From: Kitasatospora herbaricolor
Lineage (GTDB): Bacteria; Actinomycetota; Actinomycetes; Streptomycetales; Streptomycetaceae
Reading direction: 5' to 3'
NCBI RefSeq assembly: GCF_030813695.1
Contig: NZ_JAUSVA010000002.1
Location: 1,302,001-1,366,000 of the forward strand
Length of the DNA stretch: 64,000 nt
In this document: positions 25,676-35,107 of the stretch, one piece after another
Numbering within the stretch: the stretch's first letter is position 1
Layout of the letters: each line of letters starts with the position of its first letter
The notes under the pieces: generated by a model
The model's database searches: none
What the model was told of the DNA's origin: nothing
What the model saw: only the letters and a program-made list of their open reading frames with translations
Position numbers and translations under genes: made by a program

Positions 25676-27496
25676 ATGGATCGCTACCCGCCCATCGCCG
25701 AGCACGGCCTCATAGGCGACCTCCAGACCGCCGCCCTGGTGACCTCGCGGGGCGTCGTCGACTGGTTCGCCGCGCCCCGCTTCGACTCCCCCAGCATCTT
25801 CGCCGCCCTGCTCGACCACGACCGGGGCGGCTACTTCCGGATCGCGTCGGCGGACCCCGAGGCCAGCTGCAAGCAGCTGTACTACCCCGACACCGCCCTG
25901 CTGGTCACCCGCTTCATGTCACCCGACGGGGTGGGCGAGGTCATCGACTGGATGCCGCCCGACACCAGCCGCACCCCGACCGACCGGCACACCCTGCTCC
26001 GGACGGTCCGCACCGTTCGCGGCACCGTCCGCTTCGACCTGGAGTGCCGGCCCCGGTTCGACTACGGCCGGGCGGCCCACACACTCGACCTGCGCCCCGA
26101 TGTCGCCGTCTTCCAGGCGCCGGGTGTCCGCGCGTACCTCCGGAGCACTTTCCCGGTCGAGCGGGACGGCGACGACCTGCGCGGCTCCGTCACGCTGAAC
26201 ATCGGGGAAGAGGCGGCGGTCGTCCTCACCGTCTGCGACCCCGACGGCGAGGCCCCGCCGCCGCCCACCGTCGACGGCATCACCCGACAGCTCTGGGAGG
26301 CCGCCGACTTCTGGCAGAAGTGGGTCCGCGGCTCCAACTACCGCGGCCGCTGGCCCGACATGGTCAACCGCTCCGCCATCACCCTCAAGCTCCTCACCTA
26401 CGCCCCCACCGGCGCGCCGGTGGCCGCGGCGACCATGGGCCTGCCCGAGCAGGTCGGCGGCGAGCGCAACTGGGACTACCGCTACACCTGGGTGCGTGAC
26501 GGCTCGCTCTCCGTCCGTGCCCTGCTCGACCTCGGTTTCGTCGAGGAGGCGACCGACTTCACCCACTGGCTCGGGGGCCGGCTGCGCGAGTCCGCCGGCA
26601 AGGACGGCGAACCCCTGCAGATCATGTACCGGGTCGACGGCGAACCGCTGTTGACCGAGGAGATCCTCGGCCACCTGGAGGGGTACCGGGGTTCCGCGCC
26701 CGTGCGGCTGGGCAACGCGGCCGCCGACCAGTTGCAGCTGGACATCTACGGCGAGGCCCTCTACGCGCTGTCCGAAGGCCGCGAGATCGCCAGCCAGGCC
26801 GGCTTCCGGGGGTGGAAGGTGCTCTCCCGGACCCTGGACTGGCTGGCCGACTCCTGGGACCGCCCCGACGAGGGCATCTGGGAGACCCGCGGCGGCCGCC
26901 AGGACTTCACCTACAGCCGGGTCATGTGCTGGGCCGCCTTCGACCGCGGGCTGAGGCTGGCCGAGGACTTCCGCCGGCCCGCCGACACCGACCGCTGGAA
27001 GAAGGCCCGCGACACCGTCCTGCTGCAGGTCATGGACCGCGGATGGAGCGAGGACAAGCAGGCCTACGTCCAGCACTACGGCGGGGACCCCGTCCTGGAC
27101 GCCTCACTGCTGCTGATGCCCCGGGTCGGCTTCGTCGCCCCCCGGGACCCGTCCTGGCTGTCCACCCTGGACGCCATGGACCGCACCCTGGTCTCCGACA
27201 GCCTGGTCTACCGGTACGACCCGGCCGCCTCCCCCGACGGACTGCGCGGCTCCGAGGGCACGTTCTCCCTCTGCACCTTCCTCTACGTCGACGCCCTGGC
27301 CCGCGCCGGGCGCCTGCGCCCGGCCCGCTACACCTTCGAGAAGATGCACACCTACGCCAACCACGTCGGCCTCTTCGCCGAGGAGGTCGGCCCGAGCGGC
27401 GAGCAACTGGGCAACTTCCCGCAGGCGTTCACCCACCTGTCGCTCATCATGGCCGCCAGCACCCTCGACGAGGCGCTGGACCGGCAGTCCGGCTGA
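25676..27496 (+). CDS. GH15 glucoamylase/trehalase-type hydrolase
   Basis: A 606-residue cytoplasmic glycoside hydrolase of family 15, without a signal peptide. The family start IAEHGLIGDLQTAALVTSRG, then VVDWFAAPRFDSPSIFAALL, favours ATG at 25676; an in-frame GTG at 25640 would add 12 residues. The catalytic barrel carries GERNWDYRYTWVRDGSLSVR, DEGIWETRGGRQDFTYSRVM and, near the C-terminus, LFAEEVGPSGEQLGNFPQAF, positions where the two catalytic Glu residues lie in this family. Actinobacterial members are often alpha,alpha-trehalases, so trehalose hydrolysis is as likely as glucoamylase. It begins a three-gene set with the cyclase-like and GMC genes, 20 bases before the former. Confidence 0.94.
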   Translation: MDRYPPIAEHGLIGDLQTAALVTSRGVVDWFAAPRFDSPSIFAALLDHDRGGYFRIASADPEASCKQLYYPDTALLVTRFMSPDGVGEVIDWMPPDTSRTPTDRHTLLRTVRTVRGTVRFDLECRPRFDYGRAAHTLDLRPDVAVFQAPGVRAYLRSTFPVERDGDDLRGSVTLNIGEEAAVVLTVCDPDGEAPPPPTVDGITRQLWEAADFWQKWVRGSNYRGRWPDMVNRSAITLKLLTYAPTGAPVAAATMGLPEQVGGERNWDYRYTWVRDGSLSVRALLDLGFVEEATDFTHWLGGRLRESAGKDGEPLQIMYRVDGEPLLTEEILGHLEGYRGSAPVRLGNAAADQLQLDIYGEALYALSEGREIASQAGFRGWKVLSRTLDWLADSWDRPDEGIWETRGGRQDFTYSRVMCWAAFDRGLRLAEDFRRPADTDRWKKARDTVLLQVMDRGWSEDKQAYVQHYGGDPVLDASLLLMPRVGFVAPRDPSWLSTLDAMDRTLVSDSLVYRYDPAASPDGLRGSEGTFSLCTFLYVDALARAGRLRPARYTFEKMHTYANHVGLFAEEVGPSGEQLGNFPQAFTHLSLIMAASTLDEALDRQSG

Positions 27497-27516
27497 CCCG
27501 GCCCGAGGAGCTGTTC

Positions 27517-28458
27517 ATGCGAGCGCACCATCAACGGGGCCGCCCCTTACGCCAGAGCCATGACGAGTTCACGGCCCTGTACCGGCAGTTGCGGCACGCC
27601 TCCGTCGGCGGCGCCCGGGGCGCGTTGGACACCATCACCCCGGAACACGTCCGGGCCGCGGCGCGCGAAGTGCGCCTCGGCCTGACGGTGACGATGGCCG
27701 CGGCGGTCGAGACCGCGCGCGCGGCCGACAATCCGCAGCCTGCCGCCCACACGCCGACCGGGCCGCCCGAGGACGAGGAGCATGCCCACGGGCTGCACTT
27801 CGCCACGGACCGCTTCGGCATGAACGTGCACGGCGACGCCGACAGCCACCTGGACGCCCTGTGCCACGTGGTCTACGACGGCACCCTGTACGGCGGCGTC
27901 CCCGCCACCACCGTCACCCCGGAAGGCGCCACCGCGCTCTCGGTGGAGGTGGCGCGCGACGGGATCGTGGGCCGGGGCGTCCTGCTCGACATCCCGCGCC
28001 TGCGCGGCGTGCCCTGGCTGGAGCCCGGTGACCACGTGACCGCCGAGGACCTGCTCGCCGCCGAGGCGGCGCAGGACGTCCGGGCCGGCGAGGGCGACCT
28101 GCTGTTCGTCCGGGTCGGCCACCGGCGCAGGCGGATCGAGAAGGGCCCGTGGGACGCGGCGCACAGCAGGGCCGGACTGCACCCCACCGCCGTGGAGTTC
28201 CTCGCCGAGCGCCGCGTCGCGGTCCTCGGCGGCGACGGCAACAACGACACCGCCCCCACCGTCACCGACGGCGTGGACTTCCCGGTTCACGTCCTGGCGA
28301 TCCACGCGCTCGGCCTCCACCTCCTCGACTACCTCCAGTTCGAGGACCTGGCACCGCTCTGCGAACGGGAGGGCCGGTGGTCGTTCCTGTGCGTGATCGC
28401 CCCGCTGCGACTCCCCCGCGCGACCGGATCTCCCGTCAACCCGATCGCGGTCCTCTGA
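27517..28458 (+). CDS. Cyclase-family (kynurenine formamidase-like) metal hydrolase
   Basis: A 313-residue member of the cyclase superfamily, which includes kynurenine formamidases and polyketide or isatin hydrolases. ATG at 27517 follows GAGGAGCTGTTC. The metal-binding motif is FGMNVHGDADSHLDALCHVV, with His, Asp, His and Asp ligands, and a later GVDFPVHVLAIHALGLHLLD contributes the final His. Codon 11 (27547-27549) is TTA, so translation may depend on bldA tRNA. Substrate is unknown; the gene is bracketed by GH15 and GMC genes in one orientation. Confidence 0.92.
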   Translation: MRAHHQRGRPLRQSHDEFTALYRQLRHASVGGARGALDTITPEHVRAAAREVRLGLTVTMAAAVETARAADNPQPAAHTPTGPPEDEEHAHGLHFATDRFGMNVHGDADSHLDALCHVVYDGTLYGGVPATTVTPEGATALSVEVARDGIVGRGVLLDIPRLRGVPWLEPGDHVTAEDLLAAEAAQDVRAGEGDLLFVRVGHRRRRIEKGPWDAAHSRAGLHPTAVEFLAERRVAVLGGDGNNDTAPTVTDGVDFPVHVLAIHALGLHLLDYLQFEDLAPLCEREGRWSFLCVIAPLRLPRATGSPVNPIAVL

Positions 28459-28521
28459 CCCGACGAGCCACCGCCAGAACCCCCATCCGACGACATCTCC
28501 GACGACATCGAGGTGGCCGAC

Positions 28522-30102
28522 ATGGCCGACGACCAGCACTACGACGTCATCATCATCGGCACCGGCGCGGGCGGCGGCACTCTCGCGCACCGGCTCGCGC
28601 CCACCGGCAAGCGGATCCTGATCCTGGAACGCGGCGGCTACCTCCCCCGGGAGCGCGACAACTGGGAGTCCACCGCGGTCTTCGTCAAGGGCAAGTACCG
28701 CGCCCCGGAATTCTGGTACGACAAGCACGGCGACCGGTTCCCGCCGGAGGTCAACTACTACGTCGGCGGGAACACCAAGTTCTACGGAGCCGCGCTCTTC
28801 CGCCTGCGCCCCGAGGACTTCGGCGAGATCCGCCACCACGGCGGTCTCTCCCCCGCCTGGCCGATCCGCTACGAGGACCTGGAGCCCTACTACACCCAGG
28901 CCGAGCACCTCTACCTCGTCCACGGACACCACGGCGAGGACCCGGGCGAGGGCCCGGTCAGCGCCCAGTACGCGTACCCGCCCGTCCAGCACGAGCCACG
29001 GATCCAACAGCTCAGCGACGACCTGGAGAAGCACGGCCTGCACCCGTTCCACCTGCCGATCGGCGTCAATCTCACCCAGGACGCCAAGGGCGGTGCGACC
29101 CACGAGAGCGTCTGCATCCGCTGCAACCGGGTCGACGGATTCCCCTGTCTCGTCCGTGCGAAGTCCGATTCCCAGGTGATCTGCGTCGAGCCGGCGTTGG
29201 AGCACGACAACGTCAGCATGGTCACCGGCGCCAACGTCCGGAAGCTGGAGACGGACGACGGTGGCCGCACCGTGACCGCGGTGGTCGCCGAGCTGGAGGA
29301 CGGCTCCGCGGCACGCTTCCGCGGTGATGTCGTCGTGGTCGCCTGCGGTGCGGTCAACTCCGCCGCACTGCTGCTGCGTTCGGCGAACGAGCAGCACCCC
29401 CGCGGGCTGGCCAACAGCTCCGACACGGTCGGCCGCAACTACATGCGGCACAACAACCTGGCGCTGATGGCGGTGTCCGAGGAGCCGAACGACACCCAGT
29501 TCCAGAAGACCCTGGCGCTGAACGACTGGTACCTCGGGGCGGACGACTGGGAGTTCCCGCTCGGCGGCATCCAGATGCTCGGCAAGTCGGACTCCGACCA
29601 GATCAAGGGCGAGGCACCCCGCTGGGCCGGACTCGCCTCCCCCGACATGCCGTTCGAGGTCCTCGCCCACCACGCCGTCGACTTCTGGCTCTGCGGCGAG
29701 GACCTCCCCCAGCCGGGCAACCGCGTCACGCTCGACGACAACGGCGACATCCACCTGGCGCTGGACGAGAAGAACAACATCGAGGGGCTGAAGCGGCTGC
29801 AGCACAAGCTGCGGGGCATGCTCGGCAAGCTCGGCATGCACCCGCACCACCTGCTGCCGCACAGTCTCTACCTGCACAAGGGCATGCCGATCGGCGCCAC
29901 CGCCCACCAGGCCGGCACCGTCCGCTTCGGCACCGACCCGCGGACCTCGGCCCTCGACGTCCACTGCAAGGCCCACGACCTCGACAACCTCTACGTCGTG
30001 GACACCAGCTTCTTCCCGAGCATCGGCGCCGTGAACCCGTCCCTCACCGCGATCGCCAACGCCATGCGCGTCGGCGACCACATCGCCGAACGCCTCCGCT
30101 GA
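28522..30102 (+). CDS. GMC-family FAD oxidoreductase
   Basis: A 526-residue glucose-methanol-choline oxidoreductase. ATG at 28522 has GAGG eight bases upstream; an in-frame GTG at 28513 is possible. The ADP-binding loop is VIIIGTGAGGGTLAHRLAPT, with the Glu in RILILERGGYLPR holding the FAD ribose. The C-terminal signature LYVVDTSFFPSIGAVNPSLT carries the catalytic Asn, and the active-site His is likely in ATAHQAGTVRFG. The cluster with GH15 and a cyclase suggests oxidation of a sugar or alcohol released by those enzymes, which is speculative. It converges on the antiporter gene 37 bases away. Confidence 0.94.
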   Translation: MADDQHYDVIIIGTGAGGGTLAHRLAPTGKRILILERGGYLPRERDNWESTAVFVKGKYRAPEFWYDKHGDRFPPEVNYYVGGNTKFYGAALFRLRPEDFGEIRHHGGLSPAWPIRYEDLEPYYTQAEHLYLVHGHHGEDPGEGPVSAQYAYPPVQHEPRIQQLSDDLEKHGLHPFHLPIGVNLTQDAKGGATHESVCIRCNRVDGFPCLVRAKSDSQVICVEPALEHDNVSMVTGANVRKLETDDGGRTVTAVVAELEDGSAARFRGDVVVVACGAVNSAALLLRSANEQHPRGLANSSDTVGRNYMRHNNLALMAVSEEPNDTQFQKTLALNDWYLGADDWEFPLGGIQMLGKSDSDQIKGEAPRWAGLASPDMPFEVLAHHAVDFWLCGEDLPQPGNRVTLDDNGDIHLALDEKNNIEGLKRLQHKLRGMLGKLGMHPHHLLPHSLYLHKGMPIGATAHQAGTVRFGTDPRTSALDVHCKAHDLDNLYVVDTSFFPSIGAVNPSLTAIANAMRVGDHIAERLR

Positions 30103-30139
30103 GCGGATTCGGCCCGAGCCGCCCACGCGTCGGCAAGGG

Positions 30140-31906
30140 CTACTCCAGGGAACCGGCCGAGGGCGTCAGCAGGATGGCGGTGTCGCCGGCGCCGGCCGTC
30201 GGCGCGCCGGTCTCGGTGGCCGCGGTGAGCTGTCCGTCCGGCCGTACCACGAACAGCACCTCGTGTCCGGCCGGGATGCCCCCGTCGACCCGGTGGGTGA
30301 CGATGCGGGCTCCGTGGGCGTACCGGTGGGCCAGTTCGGGCCGGTTGAGACCCTGGCCGAACAGCGCCTCGCTGCCCGTGTAGGGGGCGACCACGCCGTG
30401 GCTGCGGGTGGGAGGCGCCAGGCGGTGGACGGGCCCTTCCACCGTCTCCTTGAGCGTCATGAAGGCGAGGGCGTTGAAATCGTCCTCGTCCGTGAGCAGC
30501 AGGACATCCGTGATGCCCTCCAGTTCGGCGCCCGCACCGCTGGCGGCGGCGAGCAGTTCGCCGGGAGCCAGGGCCAGACCGGCGTCGGTGATGCTGCGTC
30601 GCTGGCGGTCGAGGCCGGCCCACATGAGGACGTCCAGGCCCGCCGAGCGCAGGGCGCGGCCCAGCTCGACCACCCAGGGGTCGCCGCCGACCAGCAGCGG
30701 GCGCGAGCGCGCCGAGCGGCGCACCCCCAGACGCCGGGCGACCGGGAGCGCCGTCAGGCCGTACACCATCACGGTGGCGACGATCACCACGAAGGTGGCC
30801 GGAAGGATCTTCTGCGCGCCGCCGATGCCGGCCTGGACGAGGGAGACGGAGAAGGTGGAGGCGGTGGCCGCGGCGACGATGCCGCGCGGCGCCATCCAGC
30901 CGATGAACCAGCGTTCCCGGAAGGGGACGTCGGTCCGGGCGGTGGAGAGCAGCGCCACCAGGGGCCTGACCACCAGGACGAGGGCGGCGACCAGGACCAG
31001 GGCGGGCAGTGCCACGTGACGCAGGGACTGCGGGGTGACGGTGGCCGAGATGGAGATGAACAGCAGGCCGATGATCAGCGAGACCAGCGTCTCGAAGAAG
31101 GGCCGGCGGGCCGGGATGTCCAGCCCCGGAAGGTTGGCCAGGGCCATCCCCATGACGACGGCGGCGATCAGCCCGGTGTCGTCCCGGAAGGCGTCACAGA
31201 CTCCTGCCACCGCGACCACGGAGGCGAGTTGGACCGTGGTGCCGAGGACCTCGTCGAGGGTGAGGCGGCGCAGCAGCAGCCAGAGGAGTGCCGCCCCGAC
31301 GGCGCCGCCGGCCAGCCCGACGGCCGCGCTGCCGCAGAACTTGCCGAGCTGGCCGGCGAAGCCGTGCTGTCCGCCGGCCAGGACGCCGTGGAAGACGAGG
31401 GCCCCGAGGATGCCGCCGATCGGGTCGATCAGGGACCCCTCCCAGACGAGGACTCGTTGCAGTCGTTCGGTCGGACGGACGAATCCGAGCAGCGGCCCGA
31501 CGACGGTCGGTCCGCTGACGACGAGGATCGCGCCCAGCATCACGGCGGCGCTCAGCGACATGCCGACGACGGGGACGGCGAGCAGGGCCGCCGACACCCA
31601 GGTGACCAGCGCCCCGAGCCAGATCAGCCGGACCACGACCCTGCGGGTGTGGCCCTTGAGGTGGCGAAGGTCGAGTCCGAGTCCCGCGTCGTAGAGGATG
31701 ACCGCGACGGCGAGGGAGACCAGGGGGGAGAACGCGGGGCCCAGCAGCTTCTCGGGATTGACGACGTCGGTCAGCGTACCGGCGACGAAACCGGCCGGCA
31801 GCAGGAGGAGGATCGCCGGGACCCGCAGCAGGCTCGCCACCAGCTGGGACCCGACGGCCAGGGCCACGATCAGCGAGGTGCCGAGCAGGATCTGACTCGA
31901 TGTCAT
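30140..31906 (-). CDS. CPA1-type cation/proton antiporter with C-terminal RCK-like domain
   Basis: A 588-residue Na+/H+ or K+/H+ antiporter. ATG at 31906 has GGGAAGGCC upstream. About twelve membrane helices occupy residues 5-400, with the ion-translocation segment in WEGSLIDPIGGILGALVFHG (the Asp-Pro motif of CPA1 carriers). Residues 420-530 are a nucleotide-binding-like regulatory domain (RPLLVGGDPWVVELGRALRS), and the tail holds GHEVLFVVRPDGQLTAATET, a TrkA-C-like part. This gating layout suggests control by nucleotide or cytosolic ions. The stop of a doubtful small frame overlaps its start as ATGA. Confidence 0.93.
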   Translation of the reverse strand: MTSSQILLGTSLIVALAVGSQLVASLLRVPAILLLLPAGFVAGTLTDVVNPEKLLGPAFSPLVSLAVAVILYDAGLGLDLRHLKGHTRRVVVRLIWLGALVTWVSAALLAVPVVGMSLSAAVMLGAILVVSGPTVVGPLLGFVRPTERLQRVLVWEGSLIDPIGGILGALVFHGVLAGGQHGFAGQLGKFCGSAAVGLAGGAVGAALLWLLLRRLTLDEVLGTTVQLASVVAVAGVCDAFRDDTGLIAAVVMGMALANLPGLDIPARRPFFETLVSLIIGLLFISISATVTPQSLRHVALPALVLVAALVLVVRPLVALLSTARTDVPFRERWFIGWMAPRGIVAAATASTFSVSLVQAGIGGAQKILPATFVVIVATVMVYGLTALPVARRLGVRRSARSRPLLVGGDPWVVELGRALRSAGLDVLMWAGLDRQRRSITDAGLALAPGELLAAASGAGAELEGITDVLLLTDEDDFNALAFMTLKETVEGPVHRLAPPTRSHGVVAPYTGSEALFGQGLNRPELAHRYAHGARIVTHRVDGGIPAGHEVLFVVRPDGQLTAATETGAPTAGAGDTAILLTPSAGSLE

Positions 31907-32181
31907 GGCCTTCCCTTCGTCGAGGCCGTCCTGGGTGACGGGTTGGCAGATGCTCCGGCTGTCCGGCCGGAGGGACACGAACAGGGCTGGAGCAGGACGG
32001 CGAGGCCCGCGGCGGTCCGGACGGGGACACACCGTCCGGCCCGGGCGACCCGGGCGGGTGGGCGACCGATACGGCGGCGGCGGTGCACGCCGTAGGCGGT
32101 CAGGCCGGCACCGCGGGCGATCTTGGACGCCGGCACGGCGGTAGAGGGGGTGCCGCCGATCAGCAGAAGCTCGGGAACCAT
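31903..32181 (-). CDS. Doubtful 92-residue ORF between cydB and the antiporter
   Basis: Opens with ATG at 32181, 26 bases after the cydB stop, and ends overlapping the antiporter start as ATGA. The first 35 residues (MVPELLLIGGTPSTAVPASK) look natural; the remainder is Arg/Pro/Cys-rich and resembles non-coding reading. Ribosome site is weak. It could be a coupling leader or simply the intergenic space. Confidence 0.25.
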   Translation of the reverse strand: MVPELLLIGGTPSTAVPASKIARGAGLTAYGVHRRRRIGRPPARVARAGRCVPVRTAAGLAVLLQPCSCPSGRTAGASANPSPRTASTKGRP

Positions 32182-32206
32182 GCTCGCCGCTCGCCGTGGT
32201 CGGCGG

Positions 32207-33226
32207 TCATTCGGCCACGTCCTCGTCGGTGAGGGGCTCCAGCACGCCATGGGTGTCGAGGCGGTAGAGGACGACGAGGGCCGGGCCGATGAACACGAGG
32301 GCGACGGCGGCGACGACGAGCATCCACTGGAGCGGTGCGTCAGCCCCCGCGCCCTGCTGGACGGTCAGCGAGGTGGGTACCAGGTAGGGCCGCTGGGCGA
32401 AGCCCCAGGCGGCGACCAGCAGTGCCACGACGGCCACCGAGCTGTACCGCGCCCAGCCGGCGGCCGGGCCGGCGACCAGCCACGCCGAAAGCGCGAGGGC
32501 CACCACGGCGGCGATGACGAGAGCCAGTCCGGCGCCGTGGGTGAGCCCGTGATGGACGTAGCTCGCGTGCGGGTCGGTCACGACCAGGCCGATCACCCCC
32601 AGGGCCAGCAGCACGGCGGCCGCGATCCAGGCGCGGAGCCGGAAGTAGCCGACGAGGTCGTGGGCCTCGAAACGGCGGGCGTCCACCGTGAGGAAGACCG
32701 CGCCCAGGAAGGCGGTGGCGGCGACGGTGATCAGGCCGGCCATGATCGACGTGGTGTTGGCCCAGGCGTCGGCCGAGGCGGTGGTGCCGGGCGAGACCCG
32801 TCCGGAGGCCACCCCGCCGATGACCGTGCCCAGGAAGAACGGGGTGAGCAGCGACGAGACGGCGAACACGGCGCCGTAGATCCGGCGTGCCGCGAGGCGC
32901 CTGGTGGGTTTGCGCAGCGCGAAACCCGCGCCGCGCAGCACCATGCCGACGGCCGCGAGCGCGAGCGGGAGCCAGAGCGCGGTGAAGACGGTCTGGAAGA
33001 AGAGCGGGAAGCCGGTCCACATGACGACCAGGGTGAAGATCAGCCAGACGTTGTTGACCTCCCAGACGGGGGCCATGGCGTGGTCGACCAGCCAGCGCGG
33101 GCGCTTTCCGCGCTCGGCGCCGCCGGCGAGGAGGTCCCAGAACCCGGCGCCGTAGTCGACGCCGCCGCCGCAGGCGTAGGCGGCGACCGCGAGCAGCAGG
33201 ATCCAGGCGACGACGGTGGCGGTCAC
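32207..33226 (-). CDS. cydB: Cytochrome bd oxidase subunit II
   Basis: A 339-residue membrane subunit of cytochrome bd-type quinol oxidase. GTG at 33226 overlaps the cydA stop as GTGA, so translation is coupled. The start VTATVVAWILLLAVAAYACG runs into GGGVDYGAGFWDLLAGGAER, then WLVDHAMAPVWEVNNVWLIF with the conserved glycine and Trp-Glu-Asn positions of CydB. Eight to nine helices follow (SIMAGLITVAATAFLGAVFL). It partners CydA to reduce oxygen at high affinity and low coupling. No cydDC exporter genes follow in the window. Confidence 0.96.
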   Translation of the reverse strand: MTATVVAWILLLAVAAYACGGGVDYGAGFWDLLAGGAERGKRPRWLVDHAMAPVWEVNNVWLIFTLVVMWTGFPLFFQTVFTALWLPLALAAVGMVLRGAGFALRKPTRRLAARRIYGAVFAVSSLLTPFFLGTVIGGVASGRVSPGTTASADAWANTTSIMAGLITVAATAFLGAVFLTVDARRFEAHDLVGYFRLRAWIAAAVLLALGVIGLVVTDPHASYVHHGLTHGAGLALVIAAVVALALSAWLVAGPAAGWARYSSVAVVALLVAAWGFAQRPYLVPTSLTVQQGAGADAPLQWMLVVAAVALVFIGPALVVLYRLDTHGVLEPLTDEDVAE

Positions 33227-34689
33227 AGGTCGCTCCCGGGTGCTCGGTGCTCGCCCGGGCCGGCGGTGGCGGCCGGTTCCGGACGTGGGCCGTAGGGGGT
33301 GTCCGTCTCCGGGCCCTCGGCCTGGGCCCGGGCGGAGCCCGCGTCGGCGAGGCGCCAGCGGGTGCGCATCTTGAGGAGCACCGCGAGGAAGGAACCGAGG
33401 ACGAGCACGTAGACCGTGACGACGATGCCGAACATGGTCCACAGGGAGGCGGCGCCGGTGGGGGTGACGGCCTCGGAGACGCGCATGTTCTGGTAGACGA
33501 TCCAGGGCTGGCGGCCGACCTCGGTGGTGATCCAGCCGCATTCCACCGTGATCACGCTGGCGACGCCGGCTACGGCGGCGCAGCGGAAGAACCACCGGGA
33601 CTTCGGCAGGTCGCGGCGGCGCCACCAGCACCAGGCGTACCAGAGCGCCAGCAGGATCAGGACGCTCCCGATGGTCGCCATGATGTCGAAGGCCCAGTGG
33701 GTGATGGTCGCCTGGGTGGCCGTGGGGCGGTCGGCGGCGGCCACCGAACTCAGCCCGGTGACCTGTGTGTCCGGCGTGAACCCGGCGAGGATGGAGTCGA
33801 GTTGGGGGATCTTGAGGCCGCCCTTGACAGTACCGTCCTCCTGCAGGCGCCCGAACAGGTACTCCGGCACGTGGGTGTCGGTGTCCCAGACCAGCTCGGC
33901 TGCCGCGAACTTGATCGGCTGTTTGTGGAAGATCTGCCGCGCGATGTTGTCACCGAGCACGAACTGCACGGGGGTGAGGATCGCCGCGACGGTGAACGGC
34001 ACGGTGAAGCCGAGGCGGTGGTAGCGGTCACGGCGGCCGCGCAGCCAGCCGACCGCGTAGACGCCGGCCACCACGTAGCCGGCGGTGAGGAACATCGCCA
34101 CCACGAAGTGCCAGTACTGCGGGCCGAACATGGGGGTGAAGATCGCCTGTTGCACGCTGACGTCCACCGGCCTGCCGGAGGAGTCGAGGGTGAAGCCCTG
34201 CGGGGTGTTCATCCAGGAGTTGGCGGCGATGATGCCGAACGCGCCCATCAGCGCCGTGAGCGGCAGCGGCACGCCCAGCCAGAAGTGCGTCCAGGGCTTC
34301 AGCCTGCGCCAGCCGTAGAGGTAGATGGCGATCAGGATCGCCTCCAGGAAGAACGCCCACCCCTCGACCCCGAAGCCGAGGCCGAAGACGTCACCCCAGC
34401 GGCCCATCATGCCGGGCCACAGCAGGCCGAACTCCAACGAGAGCACCGTGCCGGTGACGATGCCGACGGCGAACTGCACGGCCATCACGGCCGACCACCG
34501 ACGGGCCAGCAGCATGGCGGTCGGGTCGGCCCTCCGCAGACCGCGGTGGTGCATGAGCAGTGTGATGAACGGCAGGGCCACACCGAAGGGCACCAGCATG
34601 ATGTGGGACGCCAGGGTGAACGCCATCAGCTCCCGGGCGGGGAGCAGCTGTGCGGGGGTGTCGGCCAACAGGTGTGCTGCGGTGCTCAT
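33223..34689 (-). CDS. cydA: Cytochrome bd oxidase subunit I
   Basis: A 488-residue heme-bearing subunit of the bd quinol oxidase. ATG at 34689. Hallmarks are the first helix LMAFTLASHIMLVPFGVALP with a heme-ligand His, FGLLWPGMMGRWGDVFGLGF, EGWAFFLEAILIAIYLYGWR with the conserved Glu, FGIIAANSWMNTPQGFTLDS, and the C-terminal ECGWITTEVGRQPWIVYQNM, matching the G-R-Q-P-W motif. The Q-loop between helices 6 and 7 is of the short form. The final 40 residues are a Pro/Glu-rich extension. Together with cydB it supports respiration at low oxygen. Confidence 0.97.
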   Translation of the reverse strand: MSTAAHLLADTPAQLLPARELMAFTLASHIMLVPFGVALPFITLLMHHRGLRRADPTAMLLARRWSAVMAVQFAVGIVTGTVLSLEFGLLWPGMMGRWGDVFGLGFGVEGWAFFLEAILIAIYLYGWRRLKPWTHFWLGVPLPLTALMGAFGIIAANSWMNTPQGFTLDSSGRPVDVSVQQAIFTPMFGPQYWHFVVAMFLTAGYVVAGVYAVGWLRGRRDRYHRLGFTVPFTVAAILTPVQFVLGDNIARQIFHKQPIKFAAAELVWDTDTHVPEYLFGRLQEDGTVKGGLKIPQLDSILAGFTPDTQVTGLSSVAAADRPTATQATITHWAFDIMATIGSVLILLALWYAWCWWRRRDLPKSRWFFRCAAVAGVASVITVECGWITTEVGRQPWIVYQNMRVSEAVTPTGAASLWTMFGIVVTVYVLVLGSFLAVLLKMRTRWRLADAGSARAQAEGPETDTPYGPRPEPAATAGPGEHRAPGSDL

Positions 34690-35107
34690 GCGGGCCTCGA
34701 TGGCTCGGATCGGGTGACGGGAAGGGCCGGCGAACCGGCCGGGGACGAGGTCTGCGCGGCAGCGGTGTGCGGGACCGTCGCGGCGAAGGCGCGCTCACGG
34801 CGCGACCGGAGGCGAGGACCGGCACCGGCTGGGCAGCGCGCCGGCCCTGCTGCGGAATCCGGTGAGGAGGACCGTCCGGACGAACTGCCGGCTCCGGCCG
34901 GTCGATCGGCCCCTGGGCGTGGAGGTGCCCCGTCCTCACGACGGCCTTCCCGCACGAGGTGCGGGCCGCGCTGCCCGGGTGCGCGCAGCGCTCGACCGAC
35001 GTGGCCGCGACCGGAGCGCCGCGCGGGGCCCGAGCCGCGAGGAGGCCGGCGAAGCCCCCGCCGGGAGTCGGCACCCGGCGAAGCGTCACGTGTCGTCCAC
35101 GGTGCGG
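34690..35107. other. Intergenic region between cydA and the SDR gene
   Basis: Both neighbours are read on the minus strand, so the cydA promoter should lie here. I see no domain-bearing frame, hairpin or repeat. A Rex- or CRP-type operator could not be identified by eye. Confidence 0.4.
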
